DNA of 64,000 nucleotides from Hyphomicrobiales bacterium (GTDB lineage Bacteria > Pseudomonadota > Alphaproteobacteria > Rhizobiales > Rhizobiaceae), in the NCBI GenBank assembly GCA_900465665.1, contig UBJO01000018.1, positions 1 through 64,000 of the forward strand. The letters run 5' to 3'. The position numbers and the translations under genes are program-made. This document shows positions 33,329 to 43,189 of this stretch, piece by piece; positions within the stretch are counted from its first letter, which is position 1; the number at the start of each line of letters is the position of its first letter. The notes under the pieces were generated by a model. It saw nothing but the letters and a program-made list of their open reading frames with translations, ran no database searches and was not told the origin of the DNA.

Positions 33329-34387
33329 TTAGAATTTCAGCACACCTCGTCCAACGATTTCGCCGGACCTTAGAAGATCAATTTGCTTATTGATGTCCTC
33401 AAACCCGAAAGTGCTGATCGTGTGCCGGATTTTGCCTTGAGCCGCTAACGCCATAACCTCGCTGAGGTCATTATTGTTACCCCAGAACGAGCCCTGAATG
33501 GTCTGCTCCCGCGATACGCGCGGAAAAAGCGGAATATCGATTCGATCACCCACAAGGCCGACATCGACGTAGTGACCGCTGATTCCGAGAAGTCCTGTCG
33601 CAAGCTGAACCATCTCCTGGGCACCTGCGCAATCGATCGCGGCATCGACTTCGCTTTGTCCCGTTGCCGCCTTCAACTCTTTCGCAACGTCTTCCTGCGA
33701 CTTGCCCTTTATATTGATCACGTGGTCAGCGCCATATTCTTTGGCTACGGCGAGCTTCTCAGGGTTGCGTGCAAAGGCGACCACGATCGCTCCGCTCCCG
33801 AGAAGCTTTGCGTACTGGACTGCGTAGGCACCGAGACCGCCAACGCCGAATACACCCATCACGCGGTCGGGGCCAAGCGCGCCACCATTTCTTAGTTTTT
33901 TTATCCCTCGATATGTCGTCAGCCCGGCATCTGTCAGCGGTGCAAGCTCCTCAAACTTAAGGTTTTTGCCGACTTTGATTAGATAACGCGCAGGAACAGG
34001 GAGGTATTCTGCGAAACCTCCGTAAGGTCCGAAACCCGGCCACCTCACATTAGCGCAAATTTGGGTGTTGCCTACTTGGCAGTGCCTGCAAGTGCCATCA
34101 CCCCAACCAGGCGCGACAACTACATGATCTCCTTCCTTGAACGACGATTTCGGTACGTTCGACCCAATCTTGCTAACGACACCGGTGATCTCATGTCCGG
34201 GCGTGATCGGTCGAGGGATATCAGCATACTTATTGAAATAGCCGTCAATCAATTGAACGTCGGACCTGCACATGCCGCAGGCTTTCACCTGCACTAGGAT
34301 CTCGTCAGACTGAAAGTCCGGGACGTCAACTTCCTCGTATACGAGTGGTTTGTTGTATTCGTAAAGAAGTGCTGCCTTCATCTTCAT
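33329..34387 (-). CDS. Zinc-dependent alcohol dehydrogenase (MDR family)
   Basis: A 352-residue medium-chain dehydrogenase that oxidises alcohols with NAD. Catalytic zinc ligands are Cys37 in KACGMCRSD and His65-Glu66 in TPGHE. The Rossmann motif GVGGLGAYAVQ is near residue 180. The structural zinc lobe has D97, C100, C103 and C111 instead of four cysteines. Sulfolobus solfataricus ADH uses an acidic residue (Glu) at the same position, so zinc binding is probably kept. ATG at 34387 has AGGAG. It follows the GlcG/HbpS-like gene on the same strand (39-bp gap), and the pair may form an operon. Confidence 0.9.
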   Translation of the reverse strand: MKMKAALLYEYNKPLVYEEVDVPDFQSDEILVQVKACGMCRSDVQLIDGYFNKYADIPRPITPGHEITGVVSKIGSNVPKSSFKEGDHVVVAPGWGDGTCRHCQVGNTQICANVRWPGFGPYGGFAEYLPVPARYLIKVGKNLKFEELAPLTDAGLTTYRGIKKLRNGGALGPDRVMGVFGVGGLGAYAVQYAKLLGSGAIVVAFARNPEKLAVAKEYGADHVINIKGKSQEDVAKELKAATGQSEVDAAIDCAGAQEMVQLATGLLGISGHYVDVGLVGDRIDIPLFPRVSREQTIQGSFWGNNNDLSEVMALAAQGKIRHTISTFGFEDINKQIDLLRSGEIVGRGVLKF

Positions 34388-34426
34388 CGTTCTTCTCCTG
34401 GTTAACTAAGTTGGATTTAATGTTTT

Positions 34427-34846
34427 TCAATTGCGAGGTTGAGCAGCTGAAACCGCTGCTTCCGCAACCGCAATGTCTTGATCGACAGTCCCGGCACTCG
34501 CGCCAACAGCGCCAACGACGCGGCCATCCCGTATGATGGGAATGCCGCCGCCAAATATGACGACATCACCGCGGTTGCCTGCGTGAATTCCAAAGAACGG
34601 TTGACCAGGCTGAGAGAGCTCGCTCAAGAATTCGGTGGTCTTATCGAAGAGCGTTGCGGTGACTGCTTTTTTAATAGCTAGATCAATACTTCCTCTTAGA
34701 GCGTAGTCCTGTCTGACAAACGCAATAAGATGCCCACCTGCATCAACGACGGCGATGTTGTACGCAACGCCAAAGCCTTCAGCTACTAATTCTGCCGCAG
34801 CGATCATCACCTTCGCGTCCGACAATCCGAGAGATTGTATGAACAT
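34427..34846 (-). CDS. GlcG/HbpS family protein (DUF336)
   Basis: A 139-residue small protein of the GlcG/HbpS/PduO-C-like fold. NIAVVDAGGHLIAFVRQD, AIKKAVTATLF, FFGIHAGNRGDVVIFGGGIP and VGAVGASAGTVDQDIAVA are the family's blocks. The strong GGAGGT site selects ATG at 34846. Related proteins bind haem, corrinoids or chlorinated aromatic ligands and often accompany oxidoreductases. There is no signal peptide. The role beside the alcohol dehydrogenase is unknown. Confidence 0.82.
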   Translation of the reverse strand: MFIQSLGLSDAKVMIAAAELVAEGFGVAYNIAVVDAGGHLIAFVRQDYALRGSIDLAIKKAVTATLFDKTTEFLSELSQPGQPFFGIHAGNRGDVVIFGGGIPIIRDGRVVGAVGASAGTVDQDIAVAEAAVSAAQPRN

Positions 34847-35143
34847 TATCACCTCCAAATTCGTCGGCTCTATCGATCATGTCGGGAGACCAGACTTTGC
34901 AATGGACGGTAACAGGCCACCGAGCTAACGCACGTTAAAGTCGGTCAAACGGTGCGAAAATCTCTTCTATTTGATGTAACGGGTCCCACAACGAGAGCCT
35001 CAGCGAACGCGATACCTGAGCGGACCGAAACTTTCGCGTTTCTTTTCGGAATTTAACGAGTAAATCTGCGCCATCTGAGTAACGATAATATTCGAAATTA
35101 AGTTAGTGAGTTTAAGCGCTTCAATCATCCAGAGGTAATAACG

Positions 35144-35557
35144 ATGTCGAAGAAAAATACTGCTCAGTGCGCTTGCGGCGAGATAAAGTTCGAGTTCGAC
35201 AAAGATCCAGACTTCGTGGCTGTGTGTCACTGTCTTGACTGTAAAAGAGCGTCGGGCGGGGAAGCAGCTACGTTCTTCGGTGTGCAGGAGGATGATTTCG
35301 TCATAACTAGAGGAAAGCCAAAAGCCTTTCATTACACCGCGCAGTCAGGGAAAGGGCTCGATCGAAATTTTTGCCCAAATTGTGGGTCGCGTGTTTTCAC
35401 CACCAACCTCGAGAGTTTCCCTGGTCTTGTGTTCGTCGCGCTTGGAAGCGTTGACAGTCCCCTGGGAATCGAGCCGAAACTGGAAATGTTCACAAAGCGC
35501 CGGCTCGGCTGGGCGGATCCACTAGACTTGCCGCAGTTCGAGAACATGCCTGAGTGA
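35144..35557 (+). CDS. GFA family protein (CENP-V/GFA domain)
   Basis: A 137-residue zinc protein. AQCACGEIKFEF and CHCLDCKRASGG give the first zinc cysteines and FCPNCGSRVFT the last pair, the pattern of the glutathione-dependent formaldehyde-activating enzyme family. Most short members like this one have no proven formaldehyde activity. ATG has AGAGGT upstream. It stands alone and reads away from the alcohol dehydrogenase pair. The 285-bp promoter space before it (34859-35143) shows no other gene. Confidence 0.85.
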   Translation: MSKKNTAQCACGEIKFEFDKDPDFVAVCHCLDCKRASGGEAATFFGVQEDDFVITRGKPKAFHYTAQSGKGLDRNFCPNCGSRVFTTNLESFPGLVFVALGSVDSPLGIEPKLEMFTKRRLGWADPLDLPQFENMPE

Positions 35558-36113
35558 GCTGCGTCGTAGGAAAGTCTGACAAAGACGTAGCTTGATACCT
35601 GGCTGAACATCGAAGTCACCCTTCAATTCAAACGCAGACGTGATATGCGGTAGCGACTTAGTCCATTTGTCGCATGAAGGCTCGCCGGCCAAGACCATGA
35701 CAATTTGCCGCCGGGAGTTCAAGCATACTGCCTTAAGTGAGCATTCCCGACTGGGTGTGCGTGGCCTCGGGGCAAACGGGTCTTCTCAACTTAGTTGTCC
35801 ACTTAGTCCGCCACATGGCGATTCGCTGTGTAGAGCAGGGTCAGGTCTGTGACGGGACTTGCCCACACGACGCCTCCCTGAACTATGGCCGGCCCAAATT
35901 TAGCAAACAGACGTAGGCGCGATGCTCGTGTGGCATGCTTGGCGCGTGTGGGGTTTGTCGACCGGAGCTGCCGTCCCGATCGATCGGCACCGATTTCAGG
36001 CAGGTTACGATGCCTCGCGTTCCCTGCTGAGAGGCATCGACACTGACCACTCCCCACCCAACAGAACCTCGAGGGCAGCTCGAGGGCAGATGGATATTGG
36101 GTGGTCATGTGTA
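35558..36113. other. Gene-poor stretch, possibly decayed DNA
   Basis: About 555 bp with only short overlapping frames in several phases and no recognisable ribosome sites. Translations on either strand are Arg/Cys/Trp-rich and match no family known to me. It may be a remnant of a lost gene or insertion element. Confidence 0.4.
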
Positions 36114-36626
36114 TCACCGTCGCGTTAGCTCAAACAAAAACCACAAGCGACGCTCTGATTCATCTATCCAATTCTCTATCACGCTGGTCGTTGCATGGTC
36201 GTTGTGGGAGGACGTCACTTCATGCAACTCCCTAAGTATAGCCACCAATTGCTTGTTGTCGTCCCTTAGCTCGGCCAACATATCCTCCGGAGAGACGAAA
36301 TCTGCATCGTTATCTAGGATACGTTGAAGTCGACCAATATGTCCGATTGATCGAAGCGAGGTTGCGCCGATCTTGCGGCCGCGCTCAGCGATATCGTCGG
36401 TCATAGCAAATATCTGTTCTCCGTGATCATCCAACAAGAGATGATAATCGCGGAAATGCGGCCCACTCATATGCCAGTGGAAGTTTTTGGTTTTCAGATA
36501 GAGTGTGAAGACGTCAGCCAATAAGGCGCTCAAGCCTGCCCCGATATCTCGTACAGCTTCTGGAGCAAGATCTGTAGGCGTGAGCAGCGGACGTTCTCGG
36601 TTTAATTCTGCTCTGTTTCTGTCCAT
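36114..36626 (-). CDS. dps: Dps family DNA-binding ferritin-like protein
   Basis: A 170-residue mini-ferritin that oxidises and stores iron and can coat DNA during stress. The ferroxidase signature NFHWHMSGPHFRDYHLLLDD then HGEQIFAMTDDIAERGRKIG contains the conserved His, Asp and Glu ligands. The C-terminus NWIDESERRLWFLFEL is typical. ATG at 36626 has GAGAGGAA; the longer frame to 36665 is rejected. It lies 236 bp after the Cdc48-like gene on the same strand. A GCCTTTCGT/ACGAAGGC hairpin lies in that gap around 36739-36763, so transcription may be separate. With the cio genes nearby it points to oxidative or nitrosative stress. Confidence 0.92.
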   Translation of the reverse strand: MDRNRAELNRERPLLTPTDLAPEAVRDIGAGLSALLADVFTLYLKTKNFHWHMSGPHFRDYHLLLDDHGEQIFAMTDDIAERGRKIGATSLRSIGHIGRLQRILDNDADFVSPEDMLAELRDDNKQLVAILRELHEVTSSHNDHATTSVIENWIDESERRLWFLFELTRR

Positions 36627-36862
36627 GATAGATTTCCTCTCTGTTTTAACCATTAGGTGAATCAACTGCCGCAGTGCTTAGGCTGACCTATCGAGCGATC
36701 AATGCGGCCGATAAAATCCTCAAGCGGTTGGAGCGCTCGCCGCCTTTCGTCTCGCATACGAAGGCGCTCTCCGCATCGTTAGTAAAGCGGTGGGTTTGCA
36801 TCGACTTATAACCTCGGGCTACTCTTCGATGCGCAGCACCTCTCAACCGAGATCCTAACCCA

Positions 36863-39142
36863 CTAATCATTCGACTGCCTCAGTTGAGTAAATCCAAAAT
36901 TCTGCCGCTGCGGATTTTCCTGTCTGAGGCTCAAGAGCATCTCTTCATAGTTCCTTTCAACTTCTGGAGTGACGGAGGGATGCACATCGAGAAGCGCTTT
37001 TGAAAAGTGCTCTCCGGTTATAGTTGTCGCGTCGATCGAGCCACGCAGTGCAAGCAATCCGGCCCGCCTTGTCAGATCTTCTAAATCCGCTCCGGTAAAT
37101 CGGACTGTGCGCTCTGCAAGTTTGTCAAGATCCACGTCTTCGGAAAGCGGCATTCGCTTCGTATGAATGCCGAGAATTTTCCGCCGTGCGTTGAAATCTG
37201 GCACTGGAACATAGACCAGTTCGTCGAACCTACCTGGTCGCAAGAGAGCTGGATCTAGCAGATTAGGGCGGTTTGTGGCAGCCATCACAACAACTCCCTG
37301 CATGTCCTCTAACCCGTCCATTTCCGCGAGCAGGGTGTTGACGACACGTTCCGTTACAGCTGGTTCTCCCATACCGCCGCCCCGTGCCGGCGCTAAAGAA
37401 TCGATCTCGTCGATGAAAACGATCGTAGGAGCAACCTGGCGGGCTCGCTCGAATAGTCGGGAGACTTGCTGTTCCGACTCGCCGTACCACTTAGAGAGCA
37501 GATCGGACGATTTAGTCGCCACAAAGTTAGCTTCTGCCTCTCTCGCGACTGCTTTTGCAAGCAGGGTTTTCCCGGTACCAGGTGGTCCGAACAGAAGGAA
37601 ACCCTTTGCCGGCCTTATTCCCATTCGTTTGAAGGCCTGCGGCGAACGAAGTGGCAGCTCGACTCCTTCCCGCAGCTTCATTTGTGCATCGTCCAGCCCC
37701 CCAACGTCTTCCCAACGCACGTCCGGCGCTTGGATCATTATTTCGCGCAATGCTGACGGCTGAATGCGCTTCATCGCCGAGATGAAATCGTCGTGTGCCA
37801 CTGTAAGATTATCTAAAACTTCTCTCGAGATGCCCTCTTTCAGGTTGACGCCCGGCAAGACCCGACGGAGCGCATCCATCGCTGCTTCGCGCACAAGTGC
37901 TCCAAGGTCTGCACCTACGAATCCGTAGGTTGTTCTGGCAATCTCGTCGAGATCAGTATCTTCTGCTAGGGGCATGCCTCGAGTATGGATCGACAGGACC
38001 TCTTTCCTGCCATTTTGATCGGGAACACCTATTACAATTTCCCGGTCGAACCGACCCGGCCTTCGCAAAGCTTCGTCAATAGCGTCGCGCCTGTTGGTGG
38101 CTCCGATCACAACGATATTCTGACGGGGCTCCAATCCATCCATCAGGGTCAGAAGCTGCGCAACAATACGGCGCTCGACTTCACCGGTCGCTTGTTCTCG
38201 TTTCGGCGCTATAGAGTCTATTTCATCGATGAAAATAATCGATGGCGCGTTCTGCGCAGCGTCTTGAAACACCTTCCTCAGGCGCTCCTCTGATTCACCG
38301 TATCGGCTCCCCATGATCTCCGGACCGGCGATATGGAAAAAGCTCGCTTCAGTCTCGTTTGCGACAGCTCGCGCTAGAAGCGTTTTCCCGGTGCCGGGAG
38401 GACCGTAGAGGAGGACGCCCTTCGGAGGGTCGATCCCTAGACGTTGGAACAGCTGCGGGTGCCGCAATGGAAGCTCCACCATCTCACGGACGACGTCGAC
38501 AGAGGAGCCGAGACCGCCAATGTCATCGTACGTCACATCCGCTCGGCGCGCCTCTTTAGGATCTTCAAACTGCGGGCGGAGTTCAACGACCGTGTCCTCC
38601 GTCATCTGGACCACTCCACGCGGCTGTGTCGAGACGACAACGAGCCGAATCTCTTGCAGCCCGTAAGCAGGTAAGTTCAGCAAGCCTCGCAAAGGGTCAT
38701 TTCCGCGAGCATCTGCTCCGCGTTGTTGTACCGATGTCGAAACGACGTCCCCTGCCACCATCGGGCGATGCAGGAACGTGCGCCGAAGAGCGTCACCCGA
38801 TCCCTGAAGAACGAGATTTTTTTGAGCCGGAGCGACAACCACCTTAACAGCCGGTTTTGCGTCGGCTTTGCGAACCTCAATATGGTCACCGCTAGACACA
38901 CCTGCATTGACACGCAACAAGCCATCAAGGCGTATTATATTCAAACCGATATCATCGTCATAAGGACGCATTACGATCGCGGCGGTATGACGTTTTCCGA
39001 CAAGCTCAACGAGATCGCCCTCGCCAACCCCCAACCGTTCCATGCCGCTAATCGCTAATCGCGCGATGCTCGCGCCGGCGTCCTGAGGTCGCATATTGGC
39101 AACCTGAAGACTGATTGCCTTTGGGTCATCTTGAACTGACAT
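36863..39142 (-). CDS. Cdc48/VCP-like double AAA+ ATPase
   Basis: A 759-residue homologue of archaeal VAT and eukaryotic p97. The N-terminal double-psi barrel substrate domain covers about residues 1-190. The D1 AAA domain has Walker A GPPGTGKT at about 247-254 and Walker [14 protein letters not shown]2 has its own GPPGTGKT near residue 520 and Walker [13 protein letters not shown]. Both rings keep sensor (ATNR) and arginine-finger (LRPGRFD) motifs, so both look active. Such ATPases unfold proteins or dismantle complexes. ATG at 39142 has AGGAGAG. It is downstream of the cio genes. The bacterial substrates are not known; Hyphomicrobiales often carry one copy. Confidence 0.92.
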   Translation of the reverse strand: MSVQDDPKAISLQVANMRPQDAGASIARLAISGMERLGVGEGDLVELVGKRHTAAIVMRPYDDDIGLNIIRLDGLLRVNAGVSSGDHIEVRKADAKPAVKVVVAPAQKNLVLQGSGDALRRTFLHRPMVAGDVVSTSVQQRGADARGNDPLRGLLNLPAYGLQEIRLVVVSTQPRGVVQMTEDTVVELRPQFEDPKEARRADVTYDDIGGLGSSVDVVREMVELPLRHPQLFQRLGIDPPKGVLLYGPPGTGKTLLARAVANETEASFFHIAGPEIMGSRYGESEERLRKVFQDAAQNAPSIIFIDEIDSIAPKREQATGEVERRIVAQLLTLMDGLEPRQNIVVIGATNRRDAIDEALRRPGRFDREIVIGVPDQNGRKEVLSIHTRGMPLAEDTDLDEIARTTYGFVGADLGALVREAAMDALRRVLPGVNLKEGISREVLDNLTVAHDDFISAMKRIQPSALREIMIQAPDVRWEDVGGLDDAQMKLREGVELPLRSPQAFKRMGIRPAKGFLLFGPPGTGKTLLAKAVAREAEANFVATKSSDLLSKWYGESEQQVSRLFERARQVAPTIVFIDEIDSLAPARGGGMGEPAVTERVVNTLLAEMDGLEDMQGVVVMAATNRPNLLDPALLRPGRFDELVYVPVPDFNARRKILGIHTKRMPLSEDVDLDKLAERTVRFTGADLEDLTRRAGLLALRGSIDATTITGEHFSKALLDVHPSVTPEVERNYEEMLLSLRQENPQRQNFGFTQLRQSND

Positions 39143-39227
39143 CGTCCTCTCCTGGCGAAATACTGAAAATTCACATACCTGCACTTGTATTTGGATTGAA
39201 AAATCCGCGACAAACCGACCCGAGAGT

Positions 39228-39359
39228 TCAAGTCACCAAACCCGCCGCGGACATGAATAGACGGAACATCGCTGCGAAAACGGCGAGCGCCGCAACCGAA
39301 AGGCACCAGATTACCACCATCCAAACAACCCGCCGCCAGGCTGAGACTAGGGCGGTCAT
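39228..39359 (-). CDS. DUF2474 small membrane protein (CydX-like, 43 residues)
   Basis: A short gene too small for usual ORF thresholds. Its ATG overlaps the cioB stop by 4 bp (ATGA) and it reads 43 codons to TGA at 39228-39230. The protein starts MTALVSAWRRVVWM, has one hydrophobic helix (VVIWCLSVAALAVFAAMF) and ends RLFMSAAGLVT. Arg-Arg and Trp before the helix and RL.M.AAGL after it are typical of DUF2474 proteins encoded after cioB. They are probably accessory subunits of the bd-type oxidase, as CydX is in E. coli. The exact role of DUF2474 is not established. Confidence 0.8.
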   Translation of the reverse strand: MTALVSAWRRVVWMVVIWCLSVAALAVFAAMFRLFMSAAGLVT

Positions 39360-40369
39360 GATCCGAGCTCCGGCGCGGGTTCCGGACGAATGCGAAAGAC
39401 GTAGTACGACCAGGACGTGTAGACTAAAATGACCGGGATGATGAACATCGTACCGACCAGCGCAAAACCCATGCTTTCTTCAGGCGCAGCCGCTGACCAT
39501 ATTGAAATCGAAGGGGGAATGATGTTTGGCCAAATGCTTATCGCCAAACCAGTGTAACCGAGAAAGACGAGGACCAGGCCTATCAAGAACGGCAGCGCAT
39601 GTTTCTTATCTCGCCTAAGCACCCAGATTTGTACCATGGTCAAGCCAAAAACAAGGATAGGCACAGGTGCGAATAATAAGATGTTTGGGAACGTGAACCA
39701 TCTCGCAGCCACGCCCGTGTGGGCGATCGGCGTCCAGATGCTGACAGCAATTATCGCTACGAGCAGCGCACAAGACATCAGACAGGCCAATCGCCTCATT
39801 CTATCTCTTAGATCGCCGACCGTCCTCATTACGAGCCACGTCGACCCGAGCATTAGGTACGCGGTCAACAGCGCAAGCCCTGTGAAAACGCTGAACGGCG
39901 TGAAGCAATCAAATGCTCCTCCAGTGTAAGTCGTGCCGTTCAATTCAAAGCCGTTAATAAAAGCTCCTAAAGCCACGCCTTGGGAGAAGGTCGCAAGAAA
40001 TGATCCGACTGAAAAGGCAGTGTCCCAGATCGGCTTTTGCCTGTCGCTTGCCTTGAACCGAAATTCAAACGACACGCCTCGAAGGATCAGCCCAGCAAGC
40101 ATTAGCATGACCGGGAAATAGAGCGCGCTCAGGATCAGCCCGTACGCTAGGGGAAAAGCAGCGAACAGGGCCGCTCCTCCAAGAACTAGCCAGGTCTCGT
40201 TACCGTCCCATAGGGGAGCTACGGAACTAATCATTATATCACGCTCATCCCTCTCAGAAATGAAAGGAAACAGTAGTCCTATCCCGAGATCGAAGCCGTC
40301 CATAATGACGTACATCATCAATCCGAACGCAATGATAATCGCCCAAATCAGCGGAAGATCGATACCCAT
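39356..40369 (-). CDS. cioB: Cytochrome bd-type (cyanide-insensitive) quinol oxidase subunit II
   Basis: A 337-residue inner-membrane subunit with nine predicted helices. MGIDLPLIWAIIIAFGLMMY followed by VIMDGFDLGIG is the usual CydB/CioB N-terminus, and APLWDGNETWLVLGG is a hallmark. ATG at 40369 shares one base with the cioA stop (TGATG) and has AGGGAGA upstream. The open frame extends 102 codons further upstream inside cioA, but that part is a shadow. Confidence 0.93.
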   Translation of the reverse strand: MGIDLPLIWAIIIAFGLMMYVIMDGFDLGIGLLFPFISERDERDIMISSVAPLWDGNETWLVLGGAALFAAFPLAYGLILSALYFPVMLMLAGLILRGVSFEFRFKASDRQKPIWDTAFSVGSFLATFSQGVALGAFINGFELNGTTYTGGAFDCFTPFSVFTGLALLTAYLMLGSTWLVMRTVGDLRDRMRRLACLMSCALLVAIIAVSIWTPIAHTGVAARWFTFPNILLFAPVPILVFGLTMVQIWVLRRDKKHALPFLIGLVLVFLGYTGLAISIWPNIIPPSISIWSAAAPEESMGFALVGTMFIIPVILVYTSWSYYVFRIRPEPAPELGS

Positions 40370-41805
40370 CACACAGTCTCCCTGTTGGTTGTTCTGGAGC
40401 CATCCGGACTGTCGGGTGTCGCTGACAGGGGGCGTGCTGGCCTCCGGACTTCGCCGTGGTCGTGAGAGGGCTCCAACGAGCCATGTTCCTGGGGCCCGCG
40501 TGCGACAAGCCTCAGCATGAAGATTGCACCAGTTCCGAAAACGAGGAAGTAGACAACGATGAACGCAATCAATGTGATTGAAAGCGATAGAGCAGAATGT
40601 GCGGAGACCGCATCCCTGGTGCGCATCACTCCGTAAACGACCCAAGGCTGACGCCCAATCTCTGTGGTGAGCCATCCCGCCAGAACAGCGAGCAGGCCCG
40701 CCGGCCCCATCGCCAAAGAGAATACGTGGAAAGGCCTAAAATCGTACAGCCGACGTCTCCAACGTAACCATGCACCTACCACAGCCAGAAGGAGCATAGC
40801 CATTCCAAGCGCGACCATAATCCGGAATGTGAAAAACACGATTGTCGAATTGGGTCTGTCTTCCGGCGGAAACTCCTTCAAACCAGGAATCTTTCCACGG
40901 AGCGTGTGGGTTAGAATCAGGCTCCCAAGATACGGTATCTCGATCGCATAGTTAGTCCTCTCTGTCTCCATATCGGGGATACCGAAGGCGATCAGCGGCA
41001 GACTTTCGTCGCCTGGATCATTTTCCCAGTGACCTTCAATGGCGGCTATTTTGGCGGGCTGATGCTCGAGCGTATTCAGACCATGTGCGTCGCCGACAAT
41101 AATCTGGATGGGCGCGACTAGCAGAAGCATCCATAGCGACATCGAGAACATTTTTCTGACTTCCGCCGTTCCGTTTCGGCGCAACAAATGCCACGCTCCC
41201 GATGCGCCGACGAACAATGCGGTCGAGAGGTAGGCTGCGAGAGTCATGTGGGCTAATCTGAATGGAAATGACGGGTTGAAAATCACAGCCAGCCAGTCTG
41301 TAGGCACTACCCGTCCGTCTACAATCGCGAATCCTTGCGGTGTCTGCATCCAGCTGTTGGAGGCCAGTATCCAGGTTGTCGAGATGAGTGTGCCGAGCGC
41401 CACCATTGTAGTGGCGAACATGTGAAGCCCTCTCCCAACTTTGTCCCAACCGAACAGCATTACACCGAGAAATCCAGCCTCAAGAAAAAAGGCCGTCAGC
41501 ACTTCATAGGTAAGAAGCGGACCAGTCACGCCTCCGGCGAATTTCGAAAAACCGCTCCAATTTGTGCCGAACTCGTAGGCTAGAACAATCCCGGACACGA
41601 CACCCATGGCGAAATTGACCGCAAAGATTTTCGACCAGAAGTGATATAGTCTGACGTAGACGTCATCTTTCTTAATTAGCCAAAGAGCTTCGAGAACGAC
41701 GAGATAGCTGGCAAGGCCAATAGTCAGAGTCGGGAAAAGAATGTGCGCGGAGACCGTGAACGCGAATTGCATTCTCGCAAGTTCCAAGGCGCTGAATCCT
41801 AACAT
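40369..41805 (-). CDS. cioA: Cytochrome bd-type (cyanide-insensitive) quinol oxidase subunit I
   Basis: A 478-residue inner-membrane subunit that oxidises quinol and reduces oxygen without proton pumping. LELARMQFAFTVSAHILFPT carries the high-spin haem His near the N-terminus, and FRLAHMTLAAYLST the haem b558 His. The short Q-loop region and FKEFPPEDRP-like segment identify the CioA group, lacking the long loop of E. coli CydA. Start: two adjacent ATGs (41808 and 41805) follow GGAGGA; the second has better spacing. It lies 85 bp after the triheme cytochrome c gene on the same strand. CioAB tolerates cyanide, sulfide and NO and usually serves under respiratory stress. Confidence 0.92.
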   Translation of the reverse strand: MLGFSALELARMQFAFTVSAHILFPTLTIGLASYLVVLEALWLIKKDDVYVRLYHFWSKIFAVNFAMGVVSGIVLAYEFGTNWSGFSKFAGGVTGPLLTYEVLTAFFLEAGFLGVMLFGWDKVGRGLHMFATTMVALGTLISTTWILASNSWMQTPQGFAIVDGRVVPTDWLAVIFNPSFPFRLAHMTLAAYLSTALFVGASGAWHLLRRNGTAEVRKMFSMSLWMLLLVAPIQIIVGDAHGLNTLEHQPAKIAAIEGHWENDPGDESLPLIAFGIPDMETERTNYAIEIPYLGSLILTHTLRGKIPGLKEFPPEDRPNSTIVFFTFRIMVALGMAMLLLAVVGAWLRWRRRLYDFRPFHVFSLAMGPAGLLAVLAGWLTTEIGRQPWVVYGVMRTRDAVSAHSALSLSITLIAFIVVYFLVFGTGAIFMLRLVARGPQEHGSLEPSHDHGEVRRPARPLSATPDSPDGSRTTNRETV

Positions 41806-41890
41806 CATATTCCTCCATGGCGAAGAATTGCAGACCCGTTGTCGGTGACCTTGACTCGAGAAAAACTGAGAGCAGCACGACTGAAATTCC

Positions 41891-43189
41891 TCATCGGGCT
41901 CGCCCCACGTCATCGGGTGTGACTTCACCGCGCTTACCGCCGAAGTGCGAAATTACGTAATTGGAAAGCGCAGCGATCTCGGTGTCGGAGTAAGCTTCGG
42001 CGAAGGATGGCATCGCTGAAGTCGCCGTCCCTCGATCGTCGGCGGTACCCTGAAGGATCACTCGAACTAGGTTGCTCCCAGTCACGTCGTTCACAGAGTG
42101 GGAACCTGCTAGGGCCGCCCTTGGCGAGTTCTGGCCGTTCCCGTCCCATCCGTGACAACTCGCGCAAGCGCCCTCGAAAATCTGTTGTCCGAGACCGCCT
42201 ACATTGTGTTCGGGGGACCAGGCTTTCGAAGATTTCGAGAAAACCAATCCCGCGCTTTGGGATTTGACCTCGTAACTGCTGGGCAGCGAGGGTACCGTCC
42301 GAAGATAACTGACAATGTCGTTGATGTCAGAGGCAGGAAGACGGCTCAAGCTAAGGTCGATTGCTTGGCGCATCGCTCCGGCGGCCGGGCCGCGACCATG
42401 CGCAAATCCTTTCGAAAGATATGACGCAATCTCATCGTCGGTCCAATTTCCAATCCCTGTTTTGGGATCACCTGTGATGTTCCATGCAGTCCACCCCTCA
42501 AGCTCGCCTCCAGACAGTGCCTGACCCTGCTTCCTCTGAAACATTATGCCTCTGGGTGTGTGGCACTCCCCACAATGAGCGAGAGCCTCAACGAGATAGG
42601 CACCGTTGTTGACCGCCTCACTTTTCGTTTCGTCAGGATGGAACGGGCTTCCAGGTACAAACAACAGCTTCCATCCCCGCATCACGTAACGTTGATTAAA
42701 AGGAAACATGAGATCGTTTTCGGGCGGTCTGTGGGAAACCGGGGCGAGCGTATCGAGGTAGGCTTTTATCGCGAGCACGTCGTCAGTCGATAACAACGCG
42801 TATGAGGTATATGGAAATGCGGGGTACAGATCCTCACCGTGCTTGCCGACACCGGATCGGACAGCTCTGACGAATTCCGCGTCGCTCCAGCTACCAATTC
42901 CAGTTTCCGCGTCCGGGGTGATATTTGGCGAATAAAGAGTCCCAAAAGGCAATTTGAATCCGAGCCCACCAACAAACGCTTTGCCACCAGGCGCGGTATG
43001 ACACGCCTCGCAGTCCGCCGCTGTCGTGAGATACTTTCCTCTCTCAATGAGCGCGGCACCATGGGGCTGCTTTTCGCTCCCGGTGACCTCTGGCAATCGG
43101 TGCGGCCAGAAAAAGAAAGCGGCTGCTCCGATTGCGCCGACACCGATCAGGCAGGCTATCGCACCCAGATATAGCTTCAAACGGCTCAT
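41891..43189 (-). CDS. Triheme cytochrome c (alcohol/aldehyde dehydrogenase cytochrome subunit type)
   Basis: A 432-residue protein with an N-terminal membrane anchor or signal (KLYLGAIACLIGVGAIGAAA, then FFFWPH) and three c-type haem sites: CEACH near residue 61, CGECH near 210 and CASCH near 345. This is the layout of the membrane-bound cytochrome subunit of periplasmic PQQ or molybdenum dehydrogenases, which passes electrons to quinone. ATG at 43189 overlaps the iorB stop (ATGA) and has GGAGG, so the protein is probably the electron acceptor of the IorAB enzyme. Its neighbour cioA could finally take those electrons to oxygen. Confidence 0.92.
   Translation of the reverse strand: MSRLKLYLGAIACLIGVGAIGAAAFFFWPHRLPEVTGSEKQPHGAALIERGKYLTTAADCEACHTAPGGKAFVGGLGFKLPFGTLYSPNITPDAETGIGSWSDAEFVRAVRSGVGKHGEDLYPAFPYTSYALLSTDDVLAIKAYLDTLAPVSHRPPENDLMFPFNQRYVMRGWKLLFVPGSPFHPDETKSEAVNNGAYLVEALAHCGECHTPRGIMFQRKQGQALSGGELEGWTAWNITGDPKTGIGNWTDDEIASYLSKGFAHGRGPAAGAMRQAIDLSLSRLPASDINDIVSYLRTVPSLPSSYEVKSQSAGLVFSKSSKAWSPEHNVGGLGQQIFEGACASCHGWDGNGQNSPRAALAGSHSVNDVTGSNLVRVILQGTADDRGTATSAMPSFAEAYSDTEIAALSNYVISHFGGKRGEVTPDDVGRAR

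Noticed and set aside
35803..36117. 104-codon minus-strand frame after dps
   Set aside because: Cys/Arg-rich translation, no family, no ribosome site; treated as decayed DNA.
40370..40675. 102-codon N-terminal extension of CioB
   Set aside because: Lies inside cioA; the true CioB N-terminus with a ribosome site starts at 40369.
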